Origin: Clostridia bacterium
GTDB taxonomy: Bacteria; Bacillota; Clostridia; Oscillospirales; CAG-272
Direction: 5' to 3'
DNA length: 46,643 nt
Assembly (NCBI GenBank): GCA_028720145.1
Contig: JAQYLJ010000030.1
Location: forward strand, 1-46,643
Shown: piece after piece, positions 8,581-17,436 of the stretch
How positions within the stretch are numbered: the stretch's first letter is position 1
Layout: each line of letters begins with the position of its first letter
Translations under genes and position numbers: made by a program
Notes under the pieces: generated by a model
Told to the model about the DNA's origin: nothing
Seen by the model: the letters and a program-made list of their open reading frames with translations, nothing else
The model's database searches: none

Positions 8581-8609
8581 TTGACATTTTCCCAAAACCC
8601 TCTTATAAT
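8581..8609 (+). promoter_or_regulatory. Consensus promoter of ribF-prmA-rsmE
   Basis: TTGACA, 17 bp, TATAAT: a perfect housekeeping promoter, back to back with the divergent one 20 bp away. The leader holds a small GC hairpin (TGCGC...GCGCA, about 8633-8648) and no recognisable FMN riboswitch. Confidence 0.9.
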
Positions 8610-8685
8610 AAAGAAACGATTTAGTGCGCGCGCGAGCGCATGAAACATAAAAACGGGAACCGAAAAACCGAAAGGAGAGACCGAA

Positions 8686-9609
8686 ATGCAGGTATATACG
8701 CTTGACGAAGCGCCGCACGACCTCGGCGCGACCTCGCTCGCCCTCGGGCTCTTCGACGGGGTGCACGCAGGGCATCTCGCGCTCCTCGCCCGCGTCCGCG
8801 AGGAGGCGGAAAAACGGGGCATCTCCCCGTCTGTCCTGACCTTCGACGACGACCCCGCGCTCAAAGCGGGCACCCCCCGTCTCACCACCCTCTCCGAGCG
8901 GTTGGACCTCTTTTCCCGCGCGGGGATGGAGACCTGTTTCGTCGCTTCATTCCCCACGGTGCGCGACCTCTCGCCCGAGGAGTTCGTCGGGGAGATCCTC
9001 TTCCGCCGCTTGCGGGCGGAGGTCGCTGTCGCGGGGTTCAATTTCCGATTCGGTCGCAACGCCGACGGAGATGCCGCGATGCTGGAAGAACTCTTTGCCC
9101 GCGCGGGGAAAACCGCGCGGATTCTCCCCCCTGCCCGCCTCTCTGACGGGACGGTCATCTCTTCGTCCGCCGTGCGTGACGCGCTCAAAAAAGGTGACCT
9201 CACGCGCGCGGAAGCGCTCCTCGGGCGACCCTATTCGCTCACCGCGCCCATCCTCACGGGCAAAGCCCTCGGGCGCAAAATCGGGTTCCCGACCGTGAAT
9301 CAGCTCTTCCCCGCGGGGAAACTCGTCCCCCGCTATGGGGTCTACGGCTCCGAGGTCGCGGTGGGCGACCGCCTGTATTCCGGGGTCACGAATATCGGGG
9401 TGCGCCCGACCGTCTCGGGCGAGGGGGTCACCTGCGAGACCTATCTCATCGGGTTTACGGGAGACCTGTACGGCGAGACCCTGACGGTTTCCCTCCGCGT
9501 TTTCTTGCGTCCGGAAGAGAAGTTCGACTCCCTCGGGGCGCTCACCGAACAAATCACAAAAGATAAGGAGCGGGTCGAAAAGTTATGGCAAGAGAATGGA
9601 CACGCCTGA
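8686..9609 (+). CDS. ribF: Bifunctional riboflavin kinase / FAD synthetase
   Basis: A 307-residue protein of normal RibF length. The N-terminal adenylyltransferase domain carries GLFDGVHAGH (21-30), the nucleotidyltransferase HxGH-type motif, and DGTVISSSAVRDALKKG. The C-terminal flavokinase domain starts near residue 182 with GKALGRKIGFPTVN and includes a GVTNIGVRPTV block. It converts riboflavin to FMN and FAD in the cytoplasm. AAAGGAGA precedes the ATG. The last 25 bp overlap prmA, so the two are cotranslated. Confidence 0.96.
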   Translation: MQVYTLDEAPHDLGATSLALGLFDGVHAGHLALLARVREEAEKRGISPSVLTFDDDPALKAGTPRLTTLSERLDLFSRAGMETCFVASFPTVRDLSPEEFVGEILFRRLRAEVAVAGFNFRFGRNADGDAAMLEELFARAGKTARILPPARLSDGTVISSSAVRDALKKGDLTRAEALLGRPYSLTAPILTGKALGRKIGFPTVNQLFPAGKLVPRYGVYGSEVAVGDRLYSGVTNIGVRPTVSGEGVTCETYLIGFTGDLYGETLTVSLRVFLRPEEKFDSLGALTEQITKDKERVEKLWQENGHA

Positions 9610-10505
9610 CCGCGCACGGTTTACAAAAAGACCTCGACCGCATCACCGCCGTGATGAGTATGCTCGATAACGGGCTGGAAATCGAGGATTACAGCGACCT
9701 CACGCTGAACGGGATGTATGGCGAGCTCATGGACGAGCGTCTGCTCCACGCCGACCGTACCAAGGTATCGGTCTCGCTCTATGTGCCGGAGGAGAAGAAC
9801 CCCGCCGACGCGCTCGCGTTTCTCCGCGACCGTTTCGCGTCGCTCGGGATTTCTGTGACGCTGGACGCTGAGGGGCTCGACGAAGAGGACTGGGCGGAGT
9901 CGTGGAAACAGTATTATCAGCCCATCAAACTCGGGCGGGTGACCATCGTCCCCGCATGGCAGTCCTATACCCCCGCCGCGGGAGAGGTGGTCGTGAAGAT
10001 GGACCCCGGGATGGCGTTCGGCACAGGGACGCACGAGACCACCCGCCTCGTGATCGCGCTGCTCGACGAGACACTGACCGCGGGGACGCGGGTGCTCGAC
10101 ATCGGCACCGGCTCGGGCATCCTCGCGATTTGCGCGAGAAAACTGGGCGCCGCCTCGGTCGCGGCTTATGACATCGACCCCGTGGCGGTCAAGGTCGCAC
10201 AGGACAATTTCCGCGAGAACGGCTGCCCCGAGATTACCGCCGGGGTGTCGGACTTACTGCACGGAGTCTCGACAGAGAACGGGCTCTTCGATCTCTGCGT
10301 CGCCAATATCGTCGCGGGGATTCTCACCCGCATGGCACCCGACCTCCCTGCGTATCTCACCCCGCATGGGCAGGTCATCTGCTCGGGCATTGTCGCGGGG
10401 CAGGAGACGGAGGTGGACGCGGCGATGACGCGTGCGGGCTTTACCCGCGAGAAATGCCTGACCGAGAACGACTGGATCGCCCTCCTCTACCGCAAAAACA
10501 CTTGA
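9585..10505 (+). CDS. prmA: Ribosomal protein L11 methyltransferase
   Basis: A 306-residue PrmA. DPGMAFGTGTHETT and the SAM site VLDIGTGSGILAI are hallmarks, and the NIVAGIL block is the NxxxxxL-type motif of L11 methyltransferases. It trimethylates ribosomal protein L11 using SAM. The start lies inside ribF, and rsmE follows after 15 bp. The prmA-rsmE pairing is common in Firmicutes. Confidence 0.96.
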   Translation: MAREWTRLTAHGLQKDLDRITAVMSMLDNGLEIEDYSDLTLNGMYGELMDERLLHADRTKVSVSLYVPEEKNPADALAFLRDRFASLGISVTLDAEGLDEEDWAESWKQYYQPIKLGRVTIVPAWQSYTPAAGEVVVKMDPGMAFGTGTHETTRLVIALLDETLTAGTRVLDIGTGSGILAICARKLGAASVAAYDIDPVAVKVAQDNFRENGCPEITAGVSDLLHGVSTENGLFDLCVANIVAGILTRMAPDLPAYLTPHGQVICSGIVAGQETEVDAAMTRAGFTREKCLTENDWIALLYRKNT

Positions 10506-10520
10506 TGAAAGGAACCCGCC

Positions 10521-11282
10521 ATGCCCCGTTTTTTTGTTTCCGATGAGCAGATTTCGGCAGACGGAAAGACCCTCTCTATTGTGGGGGACGACGCCTATCA
10601 TATCGCCCGTGCGCTCCGCGCGGCGGTGGGCGACCCCCTCACGGTCTGTGACACCAAAGGCACCGTCTACCGCTGTCGCCTGACCCGCATCCGCGACGAA
10701 CGGGCGGACGCGGAGATCCTCTCGACCGAACTTTCTGCCGCCGAGCCGGCGACCGAGATTCGTCTCTTTATGGCGTACCCCAAAGGGGATAAACTCGAAA
10801 CGGTGATTCAGAAGGCGGTCGAACTGGGAGCCGCGCGCATCACGCCGTTTTTGAGCGAATACTGCGTCAAACGCCCGCCCGAGGAAAAACAGGCGCGATT
10901 GCTCGAACGGCAGAGAAAGATAGCCGCCGAGGCGGCGAAACAGTGCGGACGCGCCCGCATCCCTGCGGTGGACGCCCCCCTCCCGTTTGAGGACGCCGTA
11001 TCACAGGGCGTGGGGACCGAACTGCCGCTCTTTTGCTACGAGGGTGCGGGGACAAAAAGTTTACGCGCCGTCCTCTCCTCTCACGTTTTGCCCGCGACCT
11101 GTGCCGTGATGGTCGGTGCGGAGGGGGGATTTTCGGAAAAAGAGGCGAAGATGCTCGCGGACGCGGGGTGGATCCCCGTCAATCTCGGTCCCCGCATCCT
11201 CCGCTGTGAGACCGCGCCTGCCTATGCGCTCTCCGCGCTTTCCTACGCCTATGAACTCTCCGATACGGCTCCGCTTTGTTGA
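10521..11282 (+). CDS. rsmE: 16S rRNA m3U1498 methyltransferase
   Basis: A 253-residue RsmE of the SPOUT class. The N-terminal PUA-like part reads MPRFFV...DDAYHIARALRAAVGD. The trefoil-knot part has KGDKLETVIQKAVELG, IAAEAAKQCGR and the SAM-binding loops VGAEGGFSEKE and LGPRILRCETAP. It methylates N3 of U1498 in 16S rRNA. AAAGGA lies upstream of the ATG, and it is the last gene of the ribF operon. Confidence 0.95.
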   Translation: MPRFFVSDEQISADGKTLSIVGDDAYHIARALRAAVGDPLTVCDTKGTVYRCRLTRIRDERADAEILSTELSAAEPATEIRLFMAYPKGDKLETVIQKAVELGAARITPFLSEYCVKRPPEEKQARLLERQRKIAAEAAKQCGRARIPAVDAPLPFEDAVSQGVGTELPLFCYEGAGTKSLRAVLSSHVLPATCAVMVGAEGGFSEKEAKMLADAGWIPVNLGPRILRCETAPAYALSALSYAYELSDTAPLC

Positions 11283-11340
11283 AAATTGACAATTCTGTCA
11301 AAAAAAAATACGAATTTCAATAAATATTTCAAATTGACTA

Positions 11341-11369
11341 TTGAAAAACGACAAAAAAACCGTTAAAAT
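11341..11369 (+). promoter_or_regulatory. Promoter of the PucR-type regulator
   Basis: TTGAAA, 17 bp, TAAAAT. The 60 bp upstream are very AT-rich, with repeated TTCAA/TTGAA words and the dyad TTGACA-ATTC-TGTCAA at about 11286-11301, which may serve as regulatory sites. Confidence 0.65.
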
Positions 11370-11413
11370 ATAGTTCGATATGAACAAAACAGACGGAGAG
11401 AGGAGATCACCCC

Positions 11414-12499
11414 GTGTTCAATAGGATGTTCCAAAGCATGATTCATCAGATGAAAGACGCGATCGGACGCGTCATCGGCATCGTGGATGAAAATGATATT
11501 GTGGTGGCTTGCAGCGATCTGCAACATATCGGCGAGGTGCGTCAGGGGATCCGCGAGGATCTGACCTTCCGCCCCGAGGGGGTCACCACGGGAGGCGTTA
11601 CATACCGCGCGCTCGTCATGGCGGGGAAACCCGATCTCATCGTCTTCGTCGAGGGGACGGATAAGACCGCGGAGCAGTCTGCCGCGCTCCTTGCCATCGC
11701 GCTCGGAAACATGAAGAGCCTCTACGACCAGAAGTACGACAAGGCATCCTTTATTAAGAATGTCATGCTCGATAACATTCTGCCGAGCGACATTTACGCC
11801 AAGTCGAAGGAACTCCGTTTCTCGACCGAGGAGCGCCGCGTGGTCTATGTCATCAAATACCAGGGGTCGTCCGAGCAGTTCCCCGTGGAGATTCTCTCCG
11901 GGATGTTCCCCGACCGCGCCCGCGACTATGTCATCAATATCGGGGAGCAGGATGTGGTGCTCGTCAAGGAACTGAACGACGCGACCACCCCCGAGAAGAT
12001 TCAGGAGATCGCCGAGAGCATCATTCGGACGCTGAACGCCGAATCTCTTGTGAATGTGACGGTCGGTATTTCCTCGGTCGTCAATAATATCAAGGACCTC
12101 GCCCGCGCCTACAAGGAAGCGCGCATCGCGCTCGAAGTCGGCAAGGTGTTCGACACGGCGAAGAACCCGATCTCTTATGAAAACCTCGGCATCGGGCGGC
12201 TCATCTATCAGTTGCCGACCACGCTCTGCGAGGCGTTTTTGCAGGAGGTGTTCCGCCGCGGGTCGCTCGACTCGCTCGACGAGGAGACGCTCGAAACCGT
12301 CCGCGCCTTCTTTGAATACAACCTCAATGTCTCCGAGACCTCGCGCAAACTCTTCGTCCATCGGAACACGCTGGTCTATCGCCTCGAAAAGATTCGGAAG
12401 ATCACGGGGCTCGATCTCCGCGAGTTTGACCACGCCGTGACCTTCAAGGTCGCTCTGATGGTGAAAAAGTACCTCACGAGCAAACCCACCAAGTTCTGA
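11414..12499 (+). CDS. PucR/CdaR-type transcriptional regulator
   Basis: A 361-residue protein. Its C-terminus (about 295-345) is the PucR-type helix-turn-helix, with FFEYNLNVSETSRKLFVHRN followed by TLVYRLEKIRKITG, which matches the NxxxTAxxLxxHRNTLxYRLxKI pattern. The middle part (about 120-260) looks like the GGDEF-like domain of CdaR proteins (VNVTVGISSVVNNIKDLARAY). The N-terminus (DAIGRVIGIVDENDIVVACS) resembles a sensory domain. GTG at 11414 is chosen because AGGAG lies 8 nt before it. Family members respond to diacids or purine metabolites; the ligand here is unknown. It is transcribed alone. Confidence 0.85.
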   Translation: MFNRMFQSMIHQMKDAIGRVIGIVDENDIVVACSDLQHIGEVRQGIREDLTFRPEGVTTGGVTYRALVMAGKPDLIVFVEGTDKTAEQSAALLAIALGNMKSLYDQKYDKASFIKNVMLDNILPSDIYAKSKELRFSTEERRVVYVIKYQGSSEQFPVEILSGMFPDRARDYVINIGEQDVVLVKELNDATTPEKIQEIAESIIRTLNAESLVNVTVGISSVVNNIKDLARAYKEARIALEVGKVFDTAKNPISYENLGIGRLIYQLPTTLCEAFLQEVFRRGSLDSLDEETLETVRAFFEYNLNVSETSRKLFVHRNTLVYRLEKIRKITGLDLREFDHAVTFKVALMVKKYLTSKPTKF

Positions 12500-12553
12500 G
12501 TTCGACAAATTGTGCGCACCCCGCGTGATAGGATAGACGGTGTGCGTTCTTCT

Positions 12554-12583
12554 CCCCGACCGTGACGGAGGTCACGGTCGGGG
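12554..12583 (+). terminator. Strong 13-bp hairpin without T-tract
   Basis: CCCCGACCGTGAC - GGAG - GTCACGGTCGGGG is a perfect stem between the regulator and the protease gene. There is no poly-T after it, so it may be a weak terminator, an mRNA stabiliser, or a regulatory hairpin in the protease leader. Confidence 0.5.
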
Positions 12584-12628
12584 TCTCATGTATCAACCGT
12601 AACGATGACCCCCTCGACGGAGGTTTTT

Positions 12629-13975
12629 ATGAAAGAGAAATCCAAACGACTGATCCCGATCATCGCCTGCGTGGTGACGATTTGTGTTCTGACTTGTCTG
12701 TTCCCGTTTCTGTTCTCCGCGAACACGGCGACGCCCGACCCTTCCGCGCCCGCGGACGGGGGCACGACGAACGGGGGTTCTGCCGCGCTCGACGATCGGT
12801 TCCGGGAACTGCTGGAAGCCATCAATCGGTATTCCTATTATCCGAACATTGAATATTCGCCCGAACTCGCCGCCGCTCTGCTCGCATCGACGGGGGACCC
12901 CTACTGTCAGTATTTCACCAAAGAACAGCTGGACGACTACACCACCGATCTCAGCGGTAATTTCGTCGGCATCGGCGTGCTGATCGAAAGCACGAAGACC
13001 GACGGCGGGGAGCCGGCTCTGCGGCTCCTCTCTGTGTTCACCGACTCTCCCGCGCAAGCGTCGGGGCTCCTCCCCGGCGACCTCATCGTCGCGGTGGACG
13101 GGAAGGCGTCCTCCGAATTTGAGAGTCTCAGCGACATGACCGCCGCCGTGCGCGGCGAGGCGGGGACAGAGGTGGTTCTCACCGTCGAGCGCAAGGGGGT
13201 CGATGACCCCATGACCGTCACGGTCACGCGCGGCGCGTGCGTCAAAGATACGGTCTATTCCGAACGGCTCCTATGCGGAGAGACGGCACTCGGCTATGTG
13301 CGGGTGACCGACTTCGACGAGATTACGACCGAACAGTTCGTCCGCGCGGTCTCCGCTCTGGAACAGGAGGGGGTCTCGGCATTCATCTTCGACCTGCGGT
13401 ATAACGGCGGCGGCTATCTCGATACCGTCAACGAAATGCTCGCCTACCTTCTCCCCGACGGGAACCTCTGCTCGGTCGACCACGCGTCCTCCCTGCTCAC
13501 CGACTATACCCTGTATGCCGAGGGAGACACCATCTATCAGACGGGCAGAGACGGCTATTACCGCAAGAGCGAAGCCTTCACCCATCAGATTTCGGTCCCG
13601 TCCGCCGTGCTTGTCAACGGGGCGACCGCCTCGGCTGCCGAGCTCTTTACGGCGGGGCTGCGCGACTACGCTGCCGAGGGGAAAATCCCGCCCGTCACCA
13701 TTGTCGGGGAGAACACCTACGGGAAAGGGTGTATGCAGAGTGTATTTCCCCTCCCGAACGGGGACTATATCAAGGTCACCATCGCGCTCTATACCCCGCC
13801 CTGCGGCGTGAACTATCACGAGGTCGGCGTTGCCCCGACCGTCCCCGTCACGGCGAACGATAAGACGAGCGCCGACCTGTATCTCAAAGAGACCCCGGGC
13901 TCGTCCACCCTGCCCGACGGCGCGACCGATACGGTGCTCGCCGAAGCCATCGCGCGCCTGACGGCGAGCGAATGA
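12629..13975 (+). CDS. S41-family C-terminal processing peptidase (CtpA-like)
   Basis: The 448-residue product starts with a basic end and a hydrophobic segment (about 7-27), so it is membrane-anchored or exported. A PDZ domain follows (LLSVFTDSPAQASGLLPGDL). The S41 core has FIFDLRYNGGGYLD, the nucleophile region VNGATASAAEL (Ser) and the Lys/Gln block YGKGCMQ, so the Ser-Lys catalytic set is intact. Family members trim proteins in the envelope; CtpB does so in spore signalling. ATG 12629 is preferred over 12605 because GGAGG lies 5 nt upstream. Confidence 0.9.
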   Translation: MKEKSKRLIPIIACVVTICVLTCLFPFLFSANTATPDPSAPADGGTTNGGSAALDDRFRELLEAINRYSYYPNIEYSPELAAALLASTGDPYCQYFTKEQLDDYTTDLSGNFVGIGVLIESTKTDGGEPALRLLSVFTDSPAQASGLLPGDLIVAVDGKASSEFESLSDMTAAVRGEAGTEVVLTVERKGVDDPMTVTVTRGACVKDTVYSERLLCGETALGYVRVTDFDEITTEQFVRAVSALEQEGVSAFIFDLRYNGGGYLDTVNEMLAYLLPDGNLCSVDHASSLLTDYTLYAEGDTIYQTGRDGYYRKSEAFTHQISVPSAVLVNGATASAAELFTAGLRDYAAEGKIPPVTIVGENTYGKGCMQSVFPLPNGDYIKVTIALYTPPCGVNYHEVGVAPTVPVTANDKTSADLYLKETPGSSTLPDGATDTVLAEAIARLTASE

Positions 13976-14023
13976 CCGTCTCGGTTCCCCCATATGCGTT
14001 TCCCTTGCATTCCATTATTTCAT

Positions 14024-14051
14024 TTGATCATCCTAATGATTTGAATAGATA
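14024..14051 (+). promoter_or_regulatory. Possible promoter of greA-lysS
   Basis: TTGATC, 16 bp, TAGATA in an AT-rich 95-bp gap. It is an imperfect match. Confidence 0.4.
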
Positions 14052-14070
14052 AACGAGGAGAGTATCTACC

Positions 14071-14832
14071 ATGGCAGAAACCAAATTCTATTCCCAGGGC
14101 GAGTACAAGAAGTTCATGGAGGACAAAGCGTACTGGGAGGTACAGCTCGCGGAGAGAAACCGCGTGTACCAAGCGCTGATTGCGTCTTCCGACACGCTCG
14201 AGACCGAAAAAGAGACGGCGGTCGCCACCCATGCCGAAGAGGTGAAGAAGATTCAGGAGAAGCTCGACCACCTCGCGAAGGTGATGAAGAAGCATCCGGT
14301 GGAACCCTATCAGGGACCCGAAGGGGCGGATGTCAAGATGGTGTCCGAGCCGCAGCTTCTCAACAAAATGAAAGAACTCGCACAGAAGAAACTCGACCTC
14401 GAAAAGAATAAAGAGGATATTTCCTCCGCGCGTGCCTACGGAGACCTCTCCGAGAACAGCGAGTACACCGAGGCGAAGGACGAGCAGACCAAACTGAACA
14501 GCCAGATTTCCGCGCTCGTCGCCGAGATCACCCACGCCGCCCTGATTGTCGGGGAGACCGTGGACTATTCCAAGGTCAGCATCGGCGCGTATGTGACCGG
14601 GGTCAATCTGACGAAGAACAAGCCCTTCCGGTATCATATCGTCGGCTCCTATGAGACCAACCCCCTCTCGGGCGAGACCTACCGCCCCATCTCGGATGAG
14701 TCCCCCATCGGCTCCGCCATCATCGGACACGGCGCGGGCGAGACCGTGACCGCGGTCATGGCAGACGGACAGACCAAGATGGAGATCAAAATCGAGTCCG
14801 TCGCGCATCAGACCCCCGCGGACGCACAGTAA
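14071..14832 (+). CDS. greA: GreA-type transcript cleavage factor with N-terminal extension
   Basis: At 253 residues this is about 95 longer than a typical GreA. The GreA part begins near residue 90. It contains the coiled coil with the acidic tip ARAYGDLSENSEY (Asp 125, Glu 128), which reaches into the RNA polymerase channel to rescue stalled complexes, then the FKBP-like C-terminal domain (SDESPIGSAIIGHGAGETV). Residues 1-75 are predicted helical, with a helix, an acidic turn (SSDTLETEKE, 39-48) and a second helix, possibly a second coiled-coil hairpin. AGGAG precedes the ATG, and lysS follows after 9 bp, a pairing seen in many Firmicutes. Confidence 0.88.
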   Translation: MAETKFYSQGEYKKFMEDKAYWEVQLAERNRVYQALIASSDTLETEKETAVATHAEEVKKIQEKLDHLAKVMKKHPVEPYQGPEGADVKMVSEPQLLNKMKELAQKKLDLEKNKEDISSARAYGDLSENSEYTEAKDEQTKLNSQISALVAEITHAALIVGETVDYSKVSIGAYVTGVNLTKNKPFRYHIVGSYETNPLSGETYRPISDESPIGSAIIGHGAGETVTAVMADGQTKMEIKIESVAHQTPADAQ

Positions 14833-14841
14833 AGGAACACT

Positions 14842-16341
14842 ATGGAACAGAATCAGAATCAAAGTACGAATGAACTCGAAGTCAGACGGGAGAAACTCGC
14901 CGCCCTGAAAGCGGCGGGAGAAGACCCGTTTGAAAAGACAAAGTACCCGGTGACCGACACCGCCGCCGAGATTGTCGCCCACTTCGAGGAAATCAAGAGC
15001 GACCCCGAGACGGGTCTTGTCGGTAAGACCGTCCGCATCGCGGGGCGCATGATGAGCCGCCGCGTCATGGGTAAGGCGTCGTTTCTGCACCTCATGGACG
15101 GGAGCGGACAGATTCAGCTGTATGTCCGCCGCGACGATGTCGGAGACGAGGCGTACGCCGCGTTCAAGAAGTGGGATATCGGCGATATCTTCGGCGCGGA
15201 GGGGTTTGTCTTCCGCACCAAGACGGGCGAGGTGTCGGTACACGCGACCTCGATTACCCTGCTCGCCAAGTCCCTGCTCCCTCTCCCCGAGAAATACCAC
15301 GGACTCACCAATACCGATATGCGGTATCGGGAGAGATATGTCGACCTGATTGTCAACCCCGAAGTCAAGGACACTTTTGTCAAGCGATCGCAGATTCTCC
15401 GTGAACTGCGCGCGTACCTCGACGAGCACGGATTCTTGGAGGTCGATACCCCGATTCTCACCCCGTTTGAGATCGGCGCGAGCGCCCGTCCGTTCAAGAC
15501 CCATCACAACACCCTCGATATGGATATGTTCCTGCGCATCGAGACCGAACTCTATCTGAAACGACTGATCGTCGGGGGGTTCGACCGTGTGTACGAAGTG
15601 GGACGCATCTTCCGCAACGAGGGCATGGACACCTCGCATAACCCCGAGTTCACCTCGATCGAACTCTATCAGGCATATACCGACTATCACGGCATGATGG
15701 ATTTGGTGATGGACCTCTATACCCGTCTCGCCGAGCGGGTCTGCGGGTCGACCAAAATCACCTATCAGGGCACCGAAATCGACATGGGACATTGGGAGAA
15801 GCTCACCATGGTCGAGGCGGTGAAGAAGTATGCCGAGGTCGACTACTACGCATGGCAGACCGATGAGGATGCCCGCGCCGCCGCGAAAGCGCATCATTTG
15901 GAGATTCCCTCCGACGCGACCAAGGGCACCTGCCTCATCGCCTTCTTCGAGGCGTATGTCGAGGACAAACTGGTACAGCCGACCATCATCTACGACTACC
16001 CCGTGGAGAACAGCCCGCTCGCGAAGCGTAAGCCGTCCGAGCCCGCCTTCACCGAGCGGTTCGAGTATTTCATCTACTGCCGCGAGATGGGGAACGCCTT
16101 CTCGGAACTGAACGACCCCATCGACCAGAAAGAGCGCTTCGAGCGTCAGGTCGCCGCCAAGCGCGCGGAGGACCCGACCACGACGGCGCGGGTGGACGAC
16201 GACTATGTCCACGCGCTCGAATACGGACTTCCCCCCACGGGCGGTCTCGGCTTCGGGGTCGACCGTCTCGTCATGCTTCTGACCGACAGTCCCTCCATCC
16301 GCGATGTGCTCCTCTTCCCGACGATGAAACCCATCGACTGA
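14842..16341 (+). CDS. lysS: Lysyl-tRNA synthetase, class II
   Basis: A 499-residue LysRS. The N-terminal OB-fold anticodon-binding domain includes VRIAGRMMSRRVMGKASFLH. The catalytic core has motif 2 (GRIFRNEGMDTSHNPEFTS) and motif 3 (GLGFGVDRLVML). It charges tRNA-Lys. AAAGGA lies before the ATG. The length and motifs are normal, with no sign of truncation. Confidence 0.97.
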   Translation: MEQNQNQSTNELEVRREKLAALKAAGEDPFEKTKYPVTDTAAEIVAHFEEIKSDPETGLVGKTVRIAGRMMSRRVMGKASFLHLMDGSGQIQLYVRRDDVGDEAYAAFKKWDIGDIFGAEGFVFRTKTGEVSVHATSITLLAKSLLPLPEKYHGLTNTDMRYRERYVDLIVNPEVKDTFVKRSQILRELRAYLDEHGFLEVDTPILTPFEIGASARPFKTHHNTLDMDMFLRIETELYLKRLIVGGFDRVYEVGRIFRNEGMDTSHNPEFTSIELYQAYTDYHGMMDLVMDLYTRLAERVCGSTKITYQGTEIDMGHWEKLTMVEAVKKYAEVDYYAWQTDEDARAAAKAHHLEIPSDATKGTCLIAFFEAYVEDKLVQPTIIYDYPVENSPLAKRKPSEPAFTERFEYFIYCREMGNAFSELNDPIDQKERFERQVAAKRAEDPTTTARVDDDYVHALEYGLPPTGGLGFGVDRLVMLLTDSPSIRDVLLFPTMKPID

Positions 16342-16415
16342 ACCGACGGGCGCACGCCGCACCCGATTCTATCCCTGCCGCTTCCTAAGACGGCGGCACA
16401 ACCAACGCATATTTG

Positions 16416-16450
16416 ACCGGGCAGTCTCACGGGATTGCCCGGTTTCAATT
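16416..16450 (+). terminator. Terminator after lysS
   Basis: ACCGGGCA / TGCCCGGT stem with a 12-nt loop, followed by TTCAATT. The T-tract is modest. Confidence 0.65.
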
Positions 16451-16471
16451 AAAAGACGAAAAGAGAATGTC

Positions 16472-17068
16472 ATGAAAAAAGTGTTGTATATCCACGGGAA
16501 AGGCGGGAGTGCCGCCGAGGCGGAGCACTATCGACCGCTGTTCGCGGGGCGTGAGGTCGTCGGGGTCGATTACCGCGCGCAAACGCCGTGGGAGGCGAAA
16601 GAGGAGTTCCCGCGCCTGTTCGATTCGGTCGCGGGGCAGGGAGATTCGGTTCTTGTGGTGGCGAACAGCATCGGGGCGTATTTCACCATGTGTGCGCTCG
16701 CGGAGAAACCCATCGAGCGGGCGCTCTTTATCTCCCCCATTGTCGATATGGAACAGCTCATCTCGGACATGATGCGGTGGGCGAATGTCACCGAGGAGAC
16801 CCTCCGAGACCGAAAAGAAATCCCGACCGCCTTCGGGGAGACCCTGTCTTGGGACTATCTCTCATATGTTAGGGCGCACCCGCTCGCGTGGAAAACGCCG
16901 ACCCATATCCTGTACGGGGCAAACGATACCATGACTGCGCGCGGCACGGTCACCGCGTTCGCCGAAAAGATAGGCGCACCCCTCACCGTCATGGAAAACG
17001 GTGAGCATTGGTTCCACACGGAGGAGCAGATGCGCTTCCTCGACGCATGGGTGCAAAAGTCGGTTTGA
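16472..17068 (+). CDS. Small alpha/beta hydrolase (RBBP9/YdeN-like)
   Basis: A 198-residue single-domain alpha/beta hydrolase. The oxyanion region is YIHGKGGS. The nucleophile elbow is VVANSIGAY (Ser 66), with Asn-Ser-Ile-Gly in place of the usual Gly-x-Ser-x-Gly. Asp 152 in GANDTM and a His in GEHWFH (179-182) complete a plausible triad. The substrate is unknown. The Shine-Dalgarno is weak (AAGAGA). It stands between two terminators and is probably monocistronic. Confidence 0.8.
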   Translation: MKKVLYIHGKGGSAAEAEHYRPLFAGREVVGVDYRAQTPWEAKEEFPRLFDSVAGQGDSVLVVANSIGAYFTMCALAEKPIERALFISPIVDMEQLISDMMRWANVTEETLRDRKEIPTAFGETLSWDYLSYVRAHPLAWKTPTHILYGANDTMTARGTVTAFAEKIGAPLTVMENGEHWFHTEEQMRFLDAWVQKSV

Positions 17069-17148
17069 CTTGCCCTGCTCTCTTCCCTTTTCACTCTTCA
17101 CTCGTCACTCTTCACTCTTCACTTTAATCCTTTATTATCAACATCTTC

Positions 17149-17174
17149 CCCCGGGTCTGACGCCGGGGCTTTTC
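17149..17174 (+). terminator. Terminator after the hydrolase gene
   Basis: CCCCGG / CCGGGG stem with an 8-nt loop, then CTTTTCTTT. Confidence 0.65.
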
Positions 17175-17187
17175 TTTCCGTTTTCCG

Positions 17188-17229
17188 TTTTTCATTTTTC
17201 ATTTTTCATTTTTCATTTTTCATTTTTCA
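17188..17229 (+). repeat. Six tandem TTTTTCA heptamers
   Basis: Six perfect 7-bp units plus a partial one, 25 bp before the promoter of the WYL operon. A related CTCTTCA heptamer series lies at 17094-17124 and in short form at 22721-22739. Copy number may vary by slippage. Confidence 0.85.
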
Positions 17230-17253
17230 TTTTCCCCCTCCTCCCTCCCGCGG

Positions 17254-17282
17254 TTGCAAATAAAAAACGAGTATGTTACAAT
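17254..17282 (+). promoter_or_regulatory. Promoter of the WYL operon
   Basis: TTGCAA, 17 bp, TACAAT. The leader to the ATG at 17437 is about 148 nt. Confidence 0.75.
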
Positions 17283-17436
17283 GATGGCATACCGCCCCCA
17301 CCGCGCACGACGGGGGCTAGAGGGAGAAAAGAACAGGCGGAAATCCGAAAACCCCCGCAAAAGACCCCCTCGCGCGAGCGGAAACCTGCGGAGCGGGACG
17401 GCGGGAGGGACAAAACCAAACGAAAGGAGCCGAGCG

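Noticed and set aside
8610-8685. FMN riboswitch before ribF
   Set aside because: The leader is only about 70 nt and lacks the conserved RFN element sequences; only a small GC hairpin is visible.
14020-16362. 780-codon minus-strand frame across greA and lysS
   Set aside because: Antisense to two genes with intact catalytic motifs; no start signal and no recognisable domains.
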